From: Bacteroidetes bacterium 2013_40CM_41_45
GTDB taxonomy: Bacteria; Bacteroidota; Bacteroidia; AKYH767-A; 2013-40CM-41-45
Length of the DNA stretch: 64,000 bases
Assembly (NCBI GenBank): GCA_002215675.1
Contig: NGFH01000011.1
Coordinates: forward strand, 248,001-312,000
Direction: 5' to 3'
Shown here: one piece after another, positions 8,273 to 16,875 of the stretch
Layout of the letters: every line of letters begins with the position of its first letter
How positions within the stretch are numbered: position 1 is the stretch's first letter
Translations under genes and position numbers: made by a program
The notes under the pieces: generated by a model
Databases searched by the model: none
Seen by the model: only the letters and a program-made list of their open reading frames with translations
Told to the model about the DNA's origin: nothing

Positions 8273-8719
8273 TCACTTCCTTTTCTTCCTGAAAAATTCT
8301 ACCATCAGCTCAGCACATTCTTTTTCCAGTACCCCACTCACAAGTGTTGTTTTAGGATGAAGAATTTTTTTTGAGACGGTCATAAATCCTCTCTTTATAT
8401 CTCTTGCGCCATACACTACCTGTTTTACCTGCGCCCACATGGTTGCTGATGCACACATGGCGCACGGTTCAACGGTAACGTAAAGGATACATTGGTCCAG
8501 ATATTTTCCTCCAAGATGATTTGCCGCTGATGTTATCGCCTGCATCTCGGCATGAGCCGTTACATCATTCAAGCGTTCCGTCATGTTGTAGGCGCGTGCA
8601 ATAATTTTATCGCGGCACACTACAACGGCACCAATAGGCACCTCGTCTATTTCCAATGCTTTCTGCGCTTCTTTCAGCGCTTCGCGCATGTAATGTTCGT
8701 GGTTGATTTTGACATTCAT
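8273..8719 (-). CDS. tadA: tRNA(adenine-34) deaminase / nucleoside deaminase
   Basis: 148 residues from the ATG at 8719 (MNVKINHEHYMREAL), preferred over an in-frame ATG 36 bases upstream because family members begin with this helix. Zinc-deaminase signatures are VTAHAEMQA (His zinc ligand, Glu proton shuttle) and EPCAMCASA (two Cys ligands). DEVPIGAVVV, YNMTERLNDVTAHAE and VVYGARDIKRG match TadA. It converts A34 to inosine in the tRNA-Arg anticodon, an essential step in most bacteria. A palindromic dispersed repeat separates it from the EF-G2 gene upstream. Confidence 0.93.
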   Translation of the reverse strand: MNVKINHEHYMREALKEAQKALEIDEVPIGAVVVCRDKIIARAYNMTERLNDVTAHAEMQAITSAANHLGGKYLDQCILYVTVEPCAMCASATMWAQVKQVVYGARDIKRGFMTVSKKILHPKTTLVSGVLEKECAELMVEFFRKKRK

Positions 8720-8754
8720 CTTGCAAGAAATTATTTCCCGAAATTCTCCCACCA

Positions 8755-8833
8755 CTCACCCCTTACCCCTAAAGGGGAATCAACACTGCATAATGCGGGA
8801 AGGGGTTCTCCCTTTAGGGAGTCAGAGGGTAGC
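8755..8833. repeat. Dispersed palindromic repeat, copy A
   Basis: A 79-base element with two internal palindromes (CCCCTAAAGGGG and CTCCCTTTAGGGAG). It matches, in the opposite orientation, the copy at 54509-54585 with roughly 80 percent identity by eye. It lies in the gap between tadA and the EF-G2 gene and has no coding capacity. Confidence 0.9.
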
Positions 8834-8862
8834 AAGGGGCAAAACGCTTCGAGCTTTACAAA

Positions 8863-10995
8863 TTACTCGGCATGGACAGCAGTCTTGCCGTATTCTTCAG
8901 CCAGTTTTTTCTGAATGTCGGCAGGAACAGGGGCATACTCTGAAAATCTTCCGGTAAAGCTTCCCCGTCCTTGTGTAATGGAACGCAATGAATTGGAATA
9001 TTTATCCAACTCTGCAAGCGGAGTGCGTGCTTTAATAACCTGGTAGCTGCCGCGACTGTCCATTCCAAGAATAGTAGTTCTGCGTCCTTGCAAATCTGTG
9101 ACCACATCGCCCATCAGTTCATCGGGAACAAGAACTTCCACTTCGTAAATCGGTTCCAGAATTTTCGGGTCTGCATGGTGGAACGCTTCCTTGAATGCCA
9201 TCATACCCGCTATCTTGAAAGAAATATCATTAGAGTCCACCGGGTGCATTTTGCCGTCATACACAATCACGCGCACATCGCGCACGTATGAACCGGTGAG
9301 GGGGCCTTCCTGCATTTTTTCCATCACACCTTTTTGTATGGAAGGGATAAATCGCTGGTCGATAACACCGCCTACAATGCAGTTGTAAAAAATCATCTTG
9401 CCGCCCCATGTCAAATCAAAAATCTCTTTGTGGCGAACGCTCACTCCCTGCGGCTCGGGCATACCCTCGTAATATGGTTCAATCTTCATATACACTTCCC
9501 CGAACTGTCCCGCTCCACCGCTTTGTTTCTTATGGCGGTAAGATGCCTGCGAAGATTTCTGAATGGTTTCGCGATATGGAATCCTCGGCTTGATAAATTC
9601 AATTTCAATTTTGTAAATGTTCTGCAGTCTCCACTTGGTAACGGTAAGGTGCAGCTCGCCCTGGCCGTAAAGAATCACCTGCTTCAGTTCGCGCGAATAT
9701 TCTACCACCAAGGTGGGGTCTTCCTGGCGGATTTCACTCAACACTTGCCCCAGCTTGTCATCGTCAGCTTTGTTTTTAGTTACAATGGCAGTGCGTATAC
9801 GCGGCTCAGGAAATACAATCGGCTCAATGGTAATGTCTTTGCCGGGGAGGCATAAAGTCTGGTTAGTATGCGAGTCCTTTAGCTTTAGCGTTGCACCGAT
9901 GTCGCCTGCGGTTAGCTTCTGAATGCCATTGCGGTTTTTTCCGTCCATAATAAAAAGCTGGTTGAGGCGCTCGGTTTGCCGAGTCTTGGTATTATACAAA
10001 TCCATGCTTGCATTCACTTCACCCGACATCACTTTAAAGAAAGAAAGCTTTCCGAGATGTGGCTCAATAAGCGTCTTGAAAACAAAAACCACCGTAGGTC
10101 CGTCAGGTTTGCAAGGAAGTTCTTTTCCCTCCTCGGTTTTTTCAGGGAACAATTGCGTGGCTGAAGGCGCTACGTTATCAATGAATCCCATCAGGCGTCC
10201 GCTGCCCATATTCTTTTTTGCTGACAGGCAGAATACAGGGTACACATCATGGTGCAGCATACCCATCAGCAATCCCTGGCGCATTTCGTCCTCGTCCAGC
10301 GAGCCCTTTTCAAAATATTTTTCCATTAGCTTCTCATCGTTCTCTGCCGCTTTCTCCACCAGCTCGTTATGCAGTTGTTCTGCCTTTGCTTTTTCCTCTT
10401 CCGGAATAGGAAGCTTTTGCGGCTTGCCGCCACCGGCAGGAAACTTATACATCGTCATCTTCAGCAAGTCAATAATAGAATCAAAACCATCACCCTGCTG
10501 AACGGGATACTGCATCAGCGTAACTGCTTTGCCAAAACGTTTCTTTGCCGCTTCAATAGTAGCATCGAAATCGCTTTTCGGATGGTCAACCTGGTTAATG
10601 GCGAACACAATCGGCTTCTGAAATTTCTCAACGTAATTCCAGATTAATTCCGTTCCCACTTCAACGCCGTTCTGTGAGTTAAGCAGCAACACAGCCGTAT
10701 CAGCAACACGCAGCGCAGCAATCACTTCCCCTATAAAATCATCCAGCCCGGGCGTATCTATAACATTGATTTTATAATCGCGCCACTCAGTGTGCATGCA
10801 CGTGGCATACACAGAGCTGCCGCGCTCGTGTTCTATTTCATGGAAATCCGAAACGGTATTTTTTTCTTCCACCGTTCCCCTGCGGTTAAGCAGTCCCGCT
10901 TCAAAAAGCATCGATTCGGCAAGCGTGGTTTTGCCGCTCTTGGTTGCTCCCAGCAGCACAACATTTTTGATGTGCTTGTCATCATAAATTTTCAT
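8863..10995 (-). CDS. Elongation factor G paralogue (EF-G2 type)
   Basis: 710 residues with the full EF-G layout: G domain, then domains II-V ending in a typical EF-G C-terminus (GRGSFTGRFSEYAPVP). Two GTPase motifs are off-consensus. G1 is intact (GATKSGKT, 16-23). G3 reads DTPGLDD (80-86), with Leu in place of the catalytic His of DTPGH. G4 reads NQVD (134-137) rather than NKxD. Switch I is ERGSSV rather than ERGITI. This matches the Bacteroidota EF-G2 paralogues, which were reported in Bacteroides to support translocation without GTP hydrolysis. It probably acts on the ribosome under nutrient limitation rather than replacing housekeeping EF-G. The catalytic interpretation is inference from the motifs. 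Confidence 0.88.
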   Translation of the reverse strand: MKIYDDKHIKNVVLLGATKSGKTTLAESMLFEAGLLNRRGTVEEKNTVSDFHEIEHERGSSVYATCMHTEWRDYKINVIDTPGLDDFIGEVIAALRVADTAVLLLNSQNGVEVGTELIWNYVEKFQKPIVFAINQVDHPKSDFDATIEAAKKRFGKAVTLMQYPVQQGDGFDSIIDLLKMTMYKFPAGGGKPQKLPIPEEEKAKAEQLHNELVEKAAENDEKLMEKYFEKGSLDEDEMRQGLLMGMLHHDVYPVFCLSAKKNMGSGRLMGFIDNVAPSATQLFPEKTEEGKELPCKPDGPTVVFVFKTLIEPHLGKLSFFKVMSGEVNASMDLYNTKTRQTERLNQLFIMDGKNRNGIQKLTAGDIGATLKLKDSHTNQTLCLPGKDITIEPIVFPEPRIRTAIVTKNKADDDKLGQVLSEIRQEDPTLVVEYSRELKQVILYGQGELHLTVTKWRLQNIYKIEIEFIKPRIPYRETIQKSSQASYRHKKQSGGAGQFGEVYMKIEPYYEGMPEPQGVSVRHKEIFDLTWGGKMIFYNCIVGGVIDQRFIPSIQKGVMEKMQEGPLTGSYVRDVRVIVYDGKMHPVDSNDISFKIAGMMAFKEAFHHADPKILEPIYEVEVLVPDELMGDVVTDLQGRRTTILGMDSRGSYQVIKARTPLAELDKYSNSLRSITQGRGSFTGRFSEYAPVPADIQKKLAEEYGKTAVHAE

Positions 10996-11245
10996 ATCAG
11001 TTCTTCTTTATTTTGTTTGATGATTTGATGGTTCTAAAAAATGTTCCGAGGTAAGCCGGCCGCGAAACCGCTTACTAAATAAGAAAGATTTTTTCATACT
11101 GCCAAATTATAGCATGAAATGTATTTTTCCGGCTCAATCGGGCTTATGCCCTTCGGACTTGAATTCTATCGGGTCGAGATACGCCTAGCGAATCGAGATG
11201 CTGACATTTATCGTCAGCACTTAGTTGTGAGCGGCTGGAAGTCTT
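10996..11245. other. Gap with a short hairpin and a direct repeat; no gene seen
   Basis: No supportable ORF. The stretch holds a direct repeat of TCGAGAT (around 11174-11198) and a hairpin with the 7-base stem TGCTGAC/GTCAGCA at 11199-11219, just past the stop of the beta-helix gene. There is no T-run, so I do not call it a terminator. Confidence 0.5.
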
Positions 11246-12631
11246 TCATTGCTTGATGACTTTTCCATTCGCGCTTGTCCTGTTTTTGTTTCTCAATTCG
11301 TAAATGTAAACTCCGTAAGCAAGTTGTTCTGTGTTTAGAGTTATTGAGTTTGTAAATCGCTTTTGTAAAAGTTTTCTGCCTGTTATGTCGTAAAGAATTA
11401 ATTCTAAAATTCCTTCTTCATTTGTTAAAACATTTAGTTTCTCATTAAAAGGATTTGGATACACTGCGAGTGACTGTTCAATCGAACTCGTATTGATTGC
11501 TAAAAGTGTTGTGTCGAACAAAGAAGAACAATCAAAATTATTTGGATAGGGGGTTACAATGTTTGAATCATAGGTGATAATTGTTCTACCAATCCAGTTA
11601 TCGAATAAATCATAAATAGAACTGTCAAGCTGAGCTGTTGAGGCATATGCGAAATAATTTTGTTGCATGTCGAAGGTATAATAGGACCCAGTGGGTATTG
11701 GACGACAAAATGGGCCACTCAAACCAAAACCATCTATGCAATAAACATTATAGTTCACATAACTGTAAAAATTATTTCCTGTAATTATAGGAGTGCTGTA
11801 GCAAGATGATTTTGAAATATTGATTTGATTGTTTGTGAAATTGTTATTTAAGATTGAAACCGAAGAATCAGGACCATCAACCATAATTATTGCACTGGTA
11901 TTATTATCATAAAAATTGTTTTCAACAACATTGATGGATGGGCCCTCAAATATTGATAAAGCTCCGAATGTTGCAGTTATGTCATGAACACAATTGTGTG
12001 AGAAAATAGCATTAGAAGTTAGGCGAAGGGCATCGGGGACATTAGTGATATTATTTATTTCACAACTGTCAATAAGAACAGGGAGAGGAAAAACAAATCC
12101 ATACCAAGTTGTAATCGCTTGATAGATGCAGTCATGTATGTGAGTATGTTTAATTGCGATACCAGAGCCGTAGGCGTAAATTCCGCCATTACAATTTTTA
12201 ATTTCAGAGTGAAGTATGCAGACAGTTGTTACATTAATCCACATGGCTTCAGATTTACTTATTACACAATAATCCATAACACATCCTGTTCCGCTAATAG
12301 GATTATAGGGAACAGCACTTTGGTTGTAAGTAATGCCGCCCCACGTTCCTGTATTCCCTGTTTGTAGGAGGAATTTTATTGAATCATTTGCATTTCCAAT
12401 TGCCTGAAATTCTCCTTCCACTGTCCATGAAATAGTAGCATCAAAATATAAAAGAACACCTGGTTCAACGGTTACGCTTACACCAATTGGCACAAGAACA
12501 TTACTCGTAACATGGTAAGGGTTATTGGCTACAGTCAAAATAGTATTTGTAAAAAACACACCGCCAATAATCGTTTGTGCGTTGCAGAAACCGCAAGCCA
12601 TCAAAAGAAGTATTATTAAACGTTCTTTCAT
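11246..12631 (-). CDS. T9SS-secreted right-handed beta-helix protein
   Basis: 461 residues. A signal peptide (LIILLLMACGFCNAQ) is followed by a region rich in short Asn/Ile/Gly repeats, such as IKNCNGGIYAYGSGI, VVENNFYDNNTSAI and SILNNNFTNNQI. These are typical of parallel beta-helix (pectate-lyase-like or NosD-like) coils and span about residues 60-330. The last 75 or so residues form a type A sorting domain: VYPNPFNEKLNV, LYDITGRKLLQK, LAYGVYIYELRN. The protein should be exported by the type IX system and anchored or released at the surface. The catalytic identity, possibly polysaccharide binding or lysis, cannot be decided from sequence. Confidence 0.87.
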   Translation of the reverse strand: MKERLIILLLMACGFCNAQTIIGGVFFTNTILTVANNPYHVTSNVLVPIGVSVTVEPGVLLYFDATISWTVEGEFQAIGNANDSIKFLLQTGNTGTWGGITYNQSAVPYNPISGTGCVMDYCVISKSEAMWINVTTVCILHSEIKNCNGGIYAYGSGIAIKHTHIHDCIYQAITTWYGFVFPLPVLIDSCEINNITNVPDALRLTSNAIFSHNCVHDITATFGALSIFEGPSINVVENNFYDNNTSAIIMVDGPDSSVSILNNNFTNNQINISKSSCYSTPIITGNNFYSYVNYNVYCIDGFGLSGPFCRPIPTGSYYTFDMQQNYFAYASTAQLDSSIYDLFDNWIGRTIITYDSNIVTPYPNNFDCSSLFDTTLLAINTSSIEQSLAVYPNPFNEKLNVLTNEEGILELILYDITGRKLLQKRFTNSITLNTEQLAYGVYIYELRNKNRTSANGKVIKQ

Positions 12632-12660
12632 TTAATTGGGTGTTAGGACTTTCGTTCTTA

Positions 12661-12668
12661 CAAATATA
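12661..12668 (-). promoter_or_regulatory. -7 element of the beta-helix gene
   Basis: The minus strand reads TATATTTG, 29 bases upstream of the ATG at 12631. Confidence 0.4.
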
Positions 12669-12698
12669 TTAACTTAATTTTTCTCATTAGCAAATTCG

Positions 12699-12714
12699 TC
12701 CGTCAGCTGACGGA
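12699..12714. repeat. Palindrome TCCGTCAGCTGACGGA
   Basis: A perfect 16-base palindrome, identical to the one at 7706-7721 except for the two central bases. It is flanked by a wider imperfect symmetry (ATTAG at 12686 and CTAAT at 12729). Confidence 0.85.
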
Positions 12715-12728
12715 TTCGCTATTCGCAC

Positions 12729-14276
12729 CTAATAATTAGTAGGAGGAGAGAAAGGGTTTCTTTTATTTATTCTGAAAATATAACACCTGAAATTAGCATT
12801 CCTCTTATTCAGCTTATGCATTACCTTATCTACCAAACCGGGTTCAATAATGACGTCAAATTCCATGGTCGGGTAAAGTTTTTTAAAATTCTGAATCCGC
12901 TCTTCAATATTTTCTTCTTCATTAAATACAACATAGTTGGCTTTCAATGAATCGGGAGTAGATGAAATTCTTTCTGCCAGCGAGTCAAGCGTAAAGGGTT
13001 TAGTTACGTAAGGATAGCTTAGCCAATGCCTTAGGTAAAACAGCGGAGGCATGGTAAATCCCTCATGCTGCGATTCTTCGACAATAAAATTTTTAAAATC
13101 TTTTTTCTTTGAAAGATAAACCATTGCTTCTACACGGCTCCGGTGCGAATAAGCCGTTGAAATAAAAACCAGCGGGATAAAATTCACGGTCCAGAAAAAA
13201 ATCCAGCAGGCGCGCAAAAGTTTTTGCCGCTTCTGCCAGAAGCCCGAGTGTGCAACAAAATCAGTCCATCCGCAAACGCCAAGCGTAATGATGAATGGAA
13301 TGATGGGCAATATAAACCGCTCCTGCTTGTTGGGAAAATAAGAATGGAATATAAGGAATATAAAAGACGGCAGAAACAGCAGTAAATGCTTTTTCCAATT
13401 ACGCAAAAACCCAAAGAGAATAAAAATACTTACCGGCGGAATCAGGATTCCTGCCAGGAGAATAATATAGTTGTACCATTTCTGTGTAATGTATTCATTA
13501 GCATGCTCCATGTTATATCGCACATACTCGGTAAGTTCAGCAAACGGACGTTCCCAGATTATTATATCTGTTATTCCCTGCACAATGGCAATGCAAAAAA
13601 TAAATCCTGTAGCAGAAAGAAAAATTTCTTTCCATTTTTTCTGTAACAGCAACGCAAGGTAAAATCCCCCTATAAATAAAATAGTTTGAAACCGCACGCT
13701 CAAAGCCAGCGCGAGCATAATCCCTGAAAGCAGCAACGGAAATTTTTTTTTCTTTTCCTCATTCTTCATCACCAGCCACGTTGCGTACAGCATCGGTGGA
13801 ATGCACACAAACTCCACCAGGTTGCGCACACTGAACATGGGCATAAAAAACAAGAGCGCCAGGATCAGCCCGGTCGTTTTTGCAGCACTGCTTCCGTTTA
13901 TTTTTTCAGCCATCCTGTAACCGAGATAAACAATGCTCATAGATAGCACAGCATGAATAAACCGTACCACATACATCTTGCTTTGCGGGTCAGTTATTCC
14001 AAAGAACTCCAGCATGCGGAAGAGAACATAATGCAGCCCCGGGTACAGCAAGCTGTGGCCGGATGGTGTTACCAATCCTTTTGTAATGCTCGGAATCCAA
14101 TCATTATAATCGTATCCGTTCACCCAGCTTTGTGCTGCCTCAATCACAAGGAAATGGTCGTCATGCATGCCGTATCCCTTGGAAAATATCACCGCAAGCA
14201 GGCGGAAAAATCCGGCAAGAGATAAAATGCAGAGCAGCGGTTTTTCCTGCCAGTATTTAAGAATGAAATTTTTCAC
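12729..14276 (-). CDS. GT-C fold membrane glycosyltransferase (mannosyltransferase-like)
   Basis: 515 residues with about ten transmembrane helices, for example LLCILSLAGFFRLLAVIF, ALSMSIVYLGYRMA and FILPIIPFIITLGVCGW. An acidic HDDH cluster in the first periplasmic loop (YGMHDDHFLVIEAAQSW) and the NKQERFILPIIP motif, close to the HKEERF signature of the GT22 mannosyltransferases, identify a GT-C enzyme using a polyprenyl-phosphate sugar donor. It probably adds a sugar to a surface glycan or glycolipid in the inner membrane. It follows the beta-propeller gene by five bases on the same strand, so the pair are co-transcribed. Donor and acceptor are unknown. Confidence 0.82.
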   Translation of the reverse strand: MKNFILKYWQEKPLLCILSLAGFFRLLAVIFSKGYGMHDDHFLVIEAAQSWVNGYDYNDWIPSITKGLVTPSGHSLLYPGLHYVLFRMLEFFGITDPQSKMYVVRFIHAVLSMSIVYLGYRMAEKINGSSAAKTTGLILALLFFMPMFSVRNLVEFVCIPPMLYATWLVMKNEEKKKKFPLLLSGIMLALALSVRFQTILFIGGFYLALLLQKKWKEIFLSATGFIFCIAIVQGITDIIIWERPFAELTEYVRYNMEHANEYITQKWYNYIILLAGILIPPVSIFILFGFLRNWKKHLLLFLPSFIFLIFHSYFPNKQERFILPIIPFIITLGVCGWTDFVAHSGFWQKRQKLLRACWIFFWTVNFIPLVFISTAYSHRSRVEAMVYLSKKKDFKNFIVEESQHEGFTMPPLFYLRHWLSYPYVTKPFTLDSLAERISSTPDSLKANYVVFNEEENIEERIQNFKKLYPTMEFDVIIEPGLVDKVMHKLNKRNANFRCYIFRINKRNPFSPPTNY

Positions 14277-14281
14277 AAGGA

Positions 14282-16864
14282 TTATTCAACCATCACCTTG
14301 CTCACTTTACTTTCTTTTCCCAGCAACGTTCGCACAAAATAAAATCCCGGAGAAAAATTCTGCGCATCAATTGTAATTTCATTAATGCCGGAATGAACCT
14401 GCTGCTTCATAAGTGAAATATATTTTCCGTTTATATCATAAAGAAAAAGTTCTGCGTTGCCTTCGGTACCCGAATTAATCAGCAGTCGTATAAAATCTTT
14501 ACAGGGATTTGCAATTATATTTTGGGTGAATGATTGAAGGAAGGAATTTTCTCCCGTGCTCACTGAAAAATCAGCAAGAGAAATTTTATATGCACCATAG
14601 CCGTGAGTGAATGCAACCAGAGACGTATCGGCGCCGGAATAAACCAAATCAAAAACCATAGCACCATCAGGCATGTTGCTGTTAAATGCCGTCCAGGTTG
14701 CTCCGCCGTCTATTGAAACAAAAACTCCCAAATCACTTCCCGCAAAAATTTTATTTGTGTTAGTCGGGTTATGGGTAACGCAATGAAATGGAACATCGGG
14801 CAACGCAGCAGAAACATCTGTCCAGGTATTTCCGCCATTAAGTGATTTAAAAATATGCCCTGTCCCGAAACCAGAGAGTGCAACAAAAATTTCCTGGCTG
14901 TTATTCGGATTCAAAGTAATATCGCGTATAAAACGGTCGGGCAGAGTGCCGGTAATGTCTGTAAATGACTGACCACCATCAATACTTCTCCATAAATGAT
15001 TGTGTTGCGTGTCGGATGGAGCCGTGCTTGCAAAAACTGAATCAACATTCGTTGCCGAAACAGCAAGTGCAATTACGGGCTCGCCCACAGCAGAAATTAC
15101 TCCTGAGGTGGGAAACCAATTATTACCACCGTTGTTGCTGCGAAGAAGCTCCTCTGTTGCTGCATACATCACCTGAGGATTAGACGGGCAAAGGATAAAT
15201 GGCGCAATGAATGCCACGTTATTGTACAAATCCGGAGCTGACCCATGATTAAAAACCTGGAAATAACCGTTCCAGTTTGTATTGGTCTTGTAAACATTCA
15301 GGTACTGGTACGAAGCATACTGCACCTGGTCATTCAAAGGATTGATGGCATTGAAAGAACCATCTCCACCTAAAACAGGAAACCAGTAATTGGTTCCGGT
15401 AAACTGAATGGAATTATTATCCTGCAGTCCTCCAAGCAAAAGATTTCCATCCTGCTGCGATGATGAGCCGATGTAAAACTGCGAGGTTACATACCCATCG
15501 GTGCAGGGATAATATGTATCACCAAAATCATCAGACCGGTATAAACCGCCATCAGTGGCAAAATAAATTTTATTTGGGTTAAGAGGGTTGGAAATAATGT
15601 CGTGTATGTCTGAATGAATCCCATCTCCCGGGTTTCCGTTGTTGGAAACCTGGAAGAGAAAATCTCCTGAGCTGGTCGAACGAAACACCTCTACACCCCC
15701 AAAAAGAATTTGTGTTGGGTCGTTGTTTTTGTAGCAAAGCCCTTCGGCATACCATCCCTGGTAGGAAAGTATTTCGGTGAACGGAGAATTTTTTGGAGCC
15801 CATGACACACCTTGGTTTGTAGACTCATAAACACCTACCGTGCTATACAACTCTCCAATCACGGCCATGATACGATTGTTATTTCCGGGATAAGCGGTAA
15901 TCGTGATTCTCCCTGTATGCGTGTTGGCAGGCAGGCCATTGGTAAGAACAGCCCACGAGCCACCACTATTCGATGTCTTGTAAATTCCCTTGTTAGGACT
16001 TGAGCCGTTTCCCACCCCTGCATAGATAATATTTGTATCTACCTTATCTATTTCTAAATCCATCACCATGAGACGGTTCAGAGAGAGGGCCCAGTTTGCA
16101 CCTGCATCTGTTGTTTTGTACACGCCCTCTGTAGTGGCAGCGTAAACAATATTCGTATTTAAAGGATTGATTTTAAAATCCCAGACACCGCGCAACGAAT
16201 TATAATTCCAGTTCAATGACTGGCTCCAGGTTGCCCCTCCGTCTGTCGTTTTCAGAATTCCTATTCCTACGCTTCCACGTGTTGGCCTTTGAATAAGTCC
16301 GTTTATGGCGGTAGCATAAGTATATGTTTCCCCAGTACCAATATAAATCTCATTGTGATTATTCGGATTGATGGCGATGCTGGTCACACCTCTCACAGGG
16401 AAACCAGTCGGGATATTCGTCCACGCGTTCAGCCCGACCCCGCCCGTAGTTGATTTCCACAATCCGCCCGATGCAGAGCCAAGCCATATGGTTGCTGTAT
16501 CAATCGGGTCAATTGCAATCGCCAGTGTTCTGCCACCAATGTTATTCGGACCAATACTTTGCCATGCCGATGTTTGAACTTCTGAAATTCTTTTCGCCCG
16601 GTTAGCAAAATGTGTTTTATAAAAAAGTTCTGCTTTTGGATACGCATCTGCAGGAATATCGGCGAATGGATATGCGCGTGAGTTGCCTAGAAACTGCAAT
16701 GCAGCCCATGATTCACTTCGGTTCTCACCCGCACTTCTTCCCCGCTTCTTTGTAGAAGGGTCAGCTTCGCCTTCGGCAAGCCTATGGCGACCGAAGGGGG
16801 TAAGGCAGGTAACAAAAATTACTGCCAAAAAAATTACAGCTAAGAGAAAGTAATATTTTTTCAT
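14282..16864 (-). CDS. T9SS-secreted beta-propeller protein with BNR/Asp-box repeats
   Basis: 860 residues. After a membrane-spanning N-terminus come repeated Asp-box strands (KTTDGGATWSQS, KTSNSGGSWAVL, RSIDGGQSFTDI, KSLNGGNTWTDV, VSIDGGATWTAF) forming sortilin/YCF48-like propellers over about residues 80-770. A type A sorting domain (IIANPCKDFIRL, LFLYDINGKYISLM, FSPGFYFVRTLL) ends the protein. Residues 24-53 (GRHRLAEGEADP and following) are highly charged and unlike the rest; they are encoded by DNA with inverted repeats and look inserted. The protein is exported to the surface, but its function is unknown; similar proteins bind peptides or carbohydrates. Confidence 0.88.
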   Translation of the reverse strand: MKKYYFLLAVIFLAVIFVTCLTPFGRHRLAEGEADPSTKKRGRSAGENRSESWAALQFLGNSRAYPFADIPADAYPKAELFYKTHFANRAKRISEVQTSAWQSIGPNNIGGRTLAIAIDPIDTATIWLGSASGGLWKSTTGGVGLNAWTNIPTGFPVRGVTSIAINPNNHNEIYIGTGETYTYATAINGLIQRPTRGSVGIGILKTTDGGATWSQSLNWNYNSLRGVWDFKINPLNTNIVYAATTEGVYKTTDAGANWALSLNRLMVMDLEIDKVDTNIIYAGVGNGSSPNKGIYKTSNSGGSWAVLTNGLPANTHTGRITITAYPGNNNRIMAVIGELYSTVGVYESTNQGVSWAPKNSPFTEILSYQGWYAEGLCYKNNDPTQILFGGVEVFRSTSSGDFLFQVSNNGNPGDGIHSDIHDIISNPLNPNKIYFATDGGLYRSDDFGDTYYPCTDGYVTSQFYIGSSSQQDGNLLLGGLQDNNSIQFTGTNYWFPVLGGDGSFNAINPLNDQVQYASYQYLNVYKTNTNWNGYFQVFNHGSAPDLYNNVAFIAPFILCPSNPQVMYAATEELLRSNNGGNNWFPTSGVISAVGEPVIALAVSATNVDSVFASTAPSDTQHNHLWRSIDGGQSFTDITGTLPDRFIRDITLNPNNSQEIFVALSGFGTGHIFKSLNGGNTWTDVSAALPDVPFHCVTHNPTNTNKIFAGSDLGVFVSIDGGATWTAFNSNMPDGAMVFDLVYSGADTSLVAFTHGYGAYKISLADFSVSTGENSFLQSFTQNIIANPCKDFIRLLINSGTEGNAELFLYDINGKYISLMKQQVHSGINEITIDAQNFSPGFYFVRTLLGKESKVSKVMVE
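16744..16800. repeat. Inverted-repeat insertion within the beta-propeller N-terminus
   Basis: CCTTCGG (16770-16776) pairs with CCGAAGG (16791-16797), and TCGCC (16767-16771) with GGCGA (16786-16790). The segment encodes an atypical Arg/Glu/Ala-rich patch directly after the signal peptide. Confidence 0.45.
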
Positions 16865-16875
16865 GCGATTAATTT

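Noticed and set aside
9923-10501. 192-residue ORF on the plus strand
   Set aside because: Entirely antisense to the well-supported EF-G2 gene, with Ser/Phe-rich low-complexity sequence and no domain.
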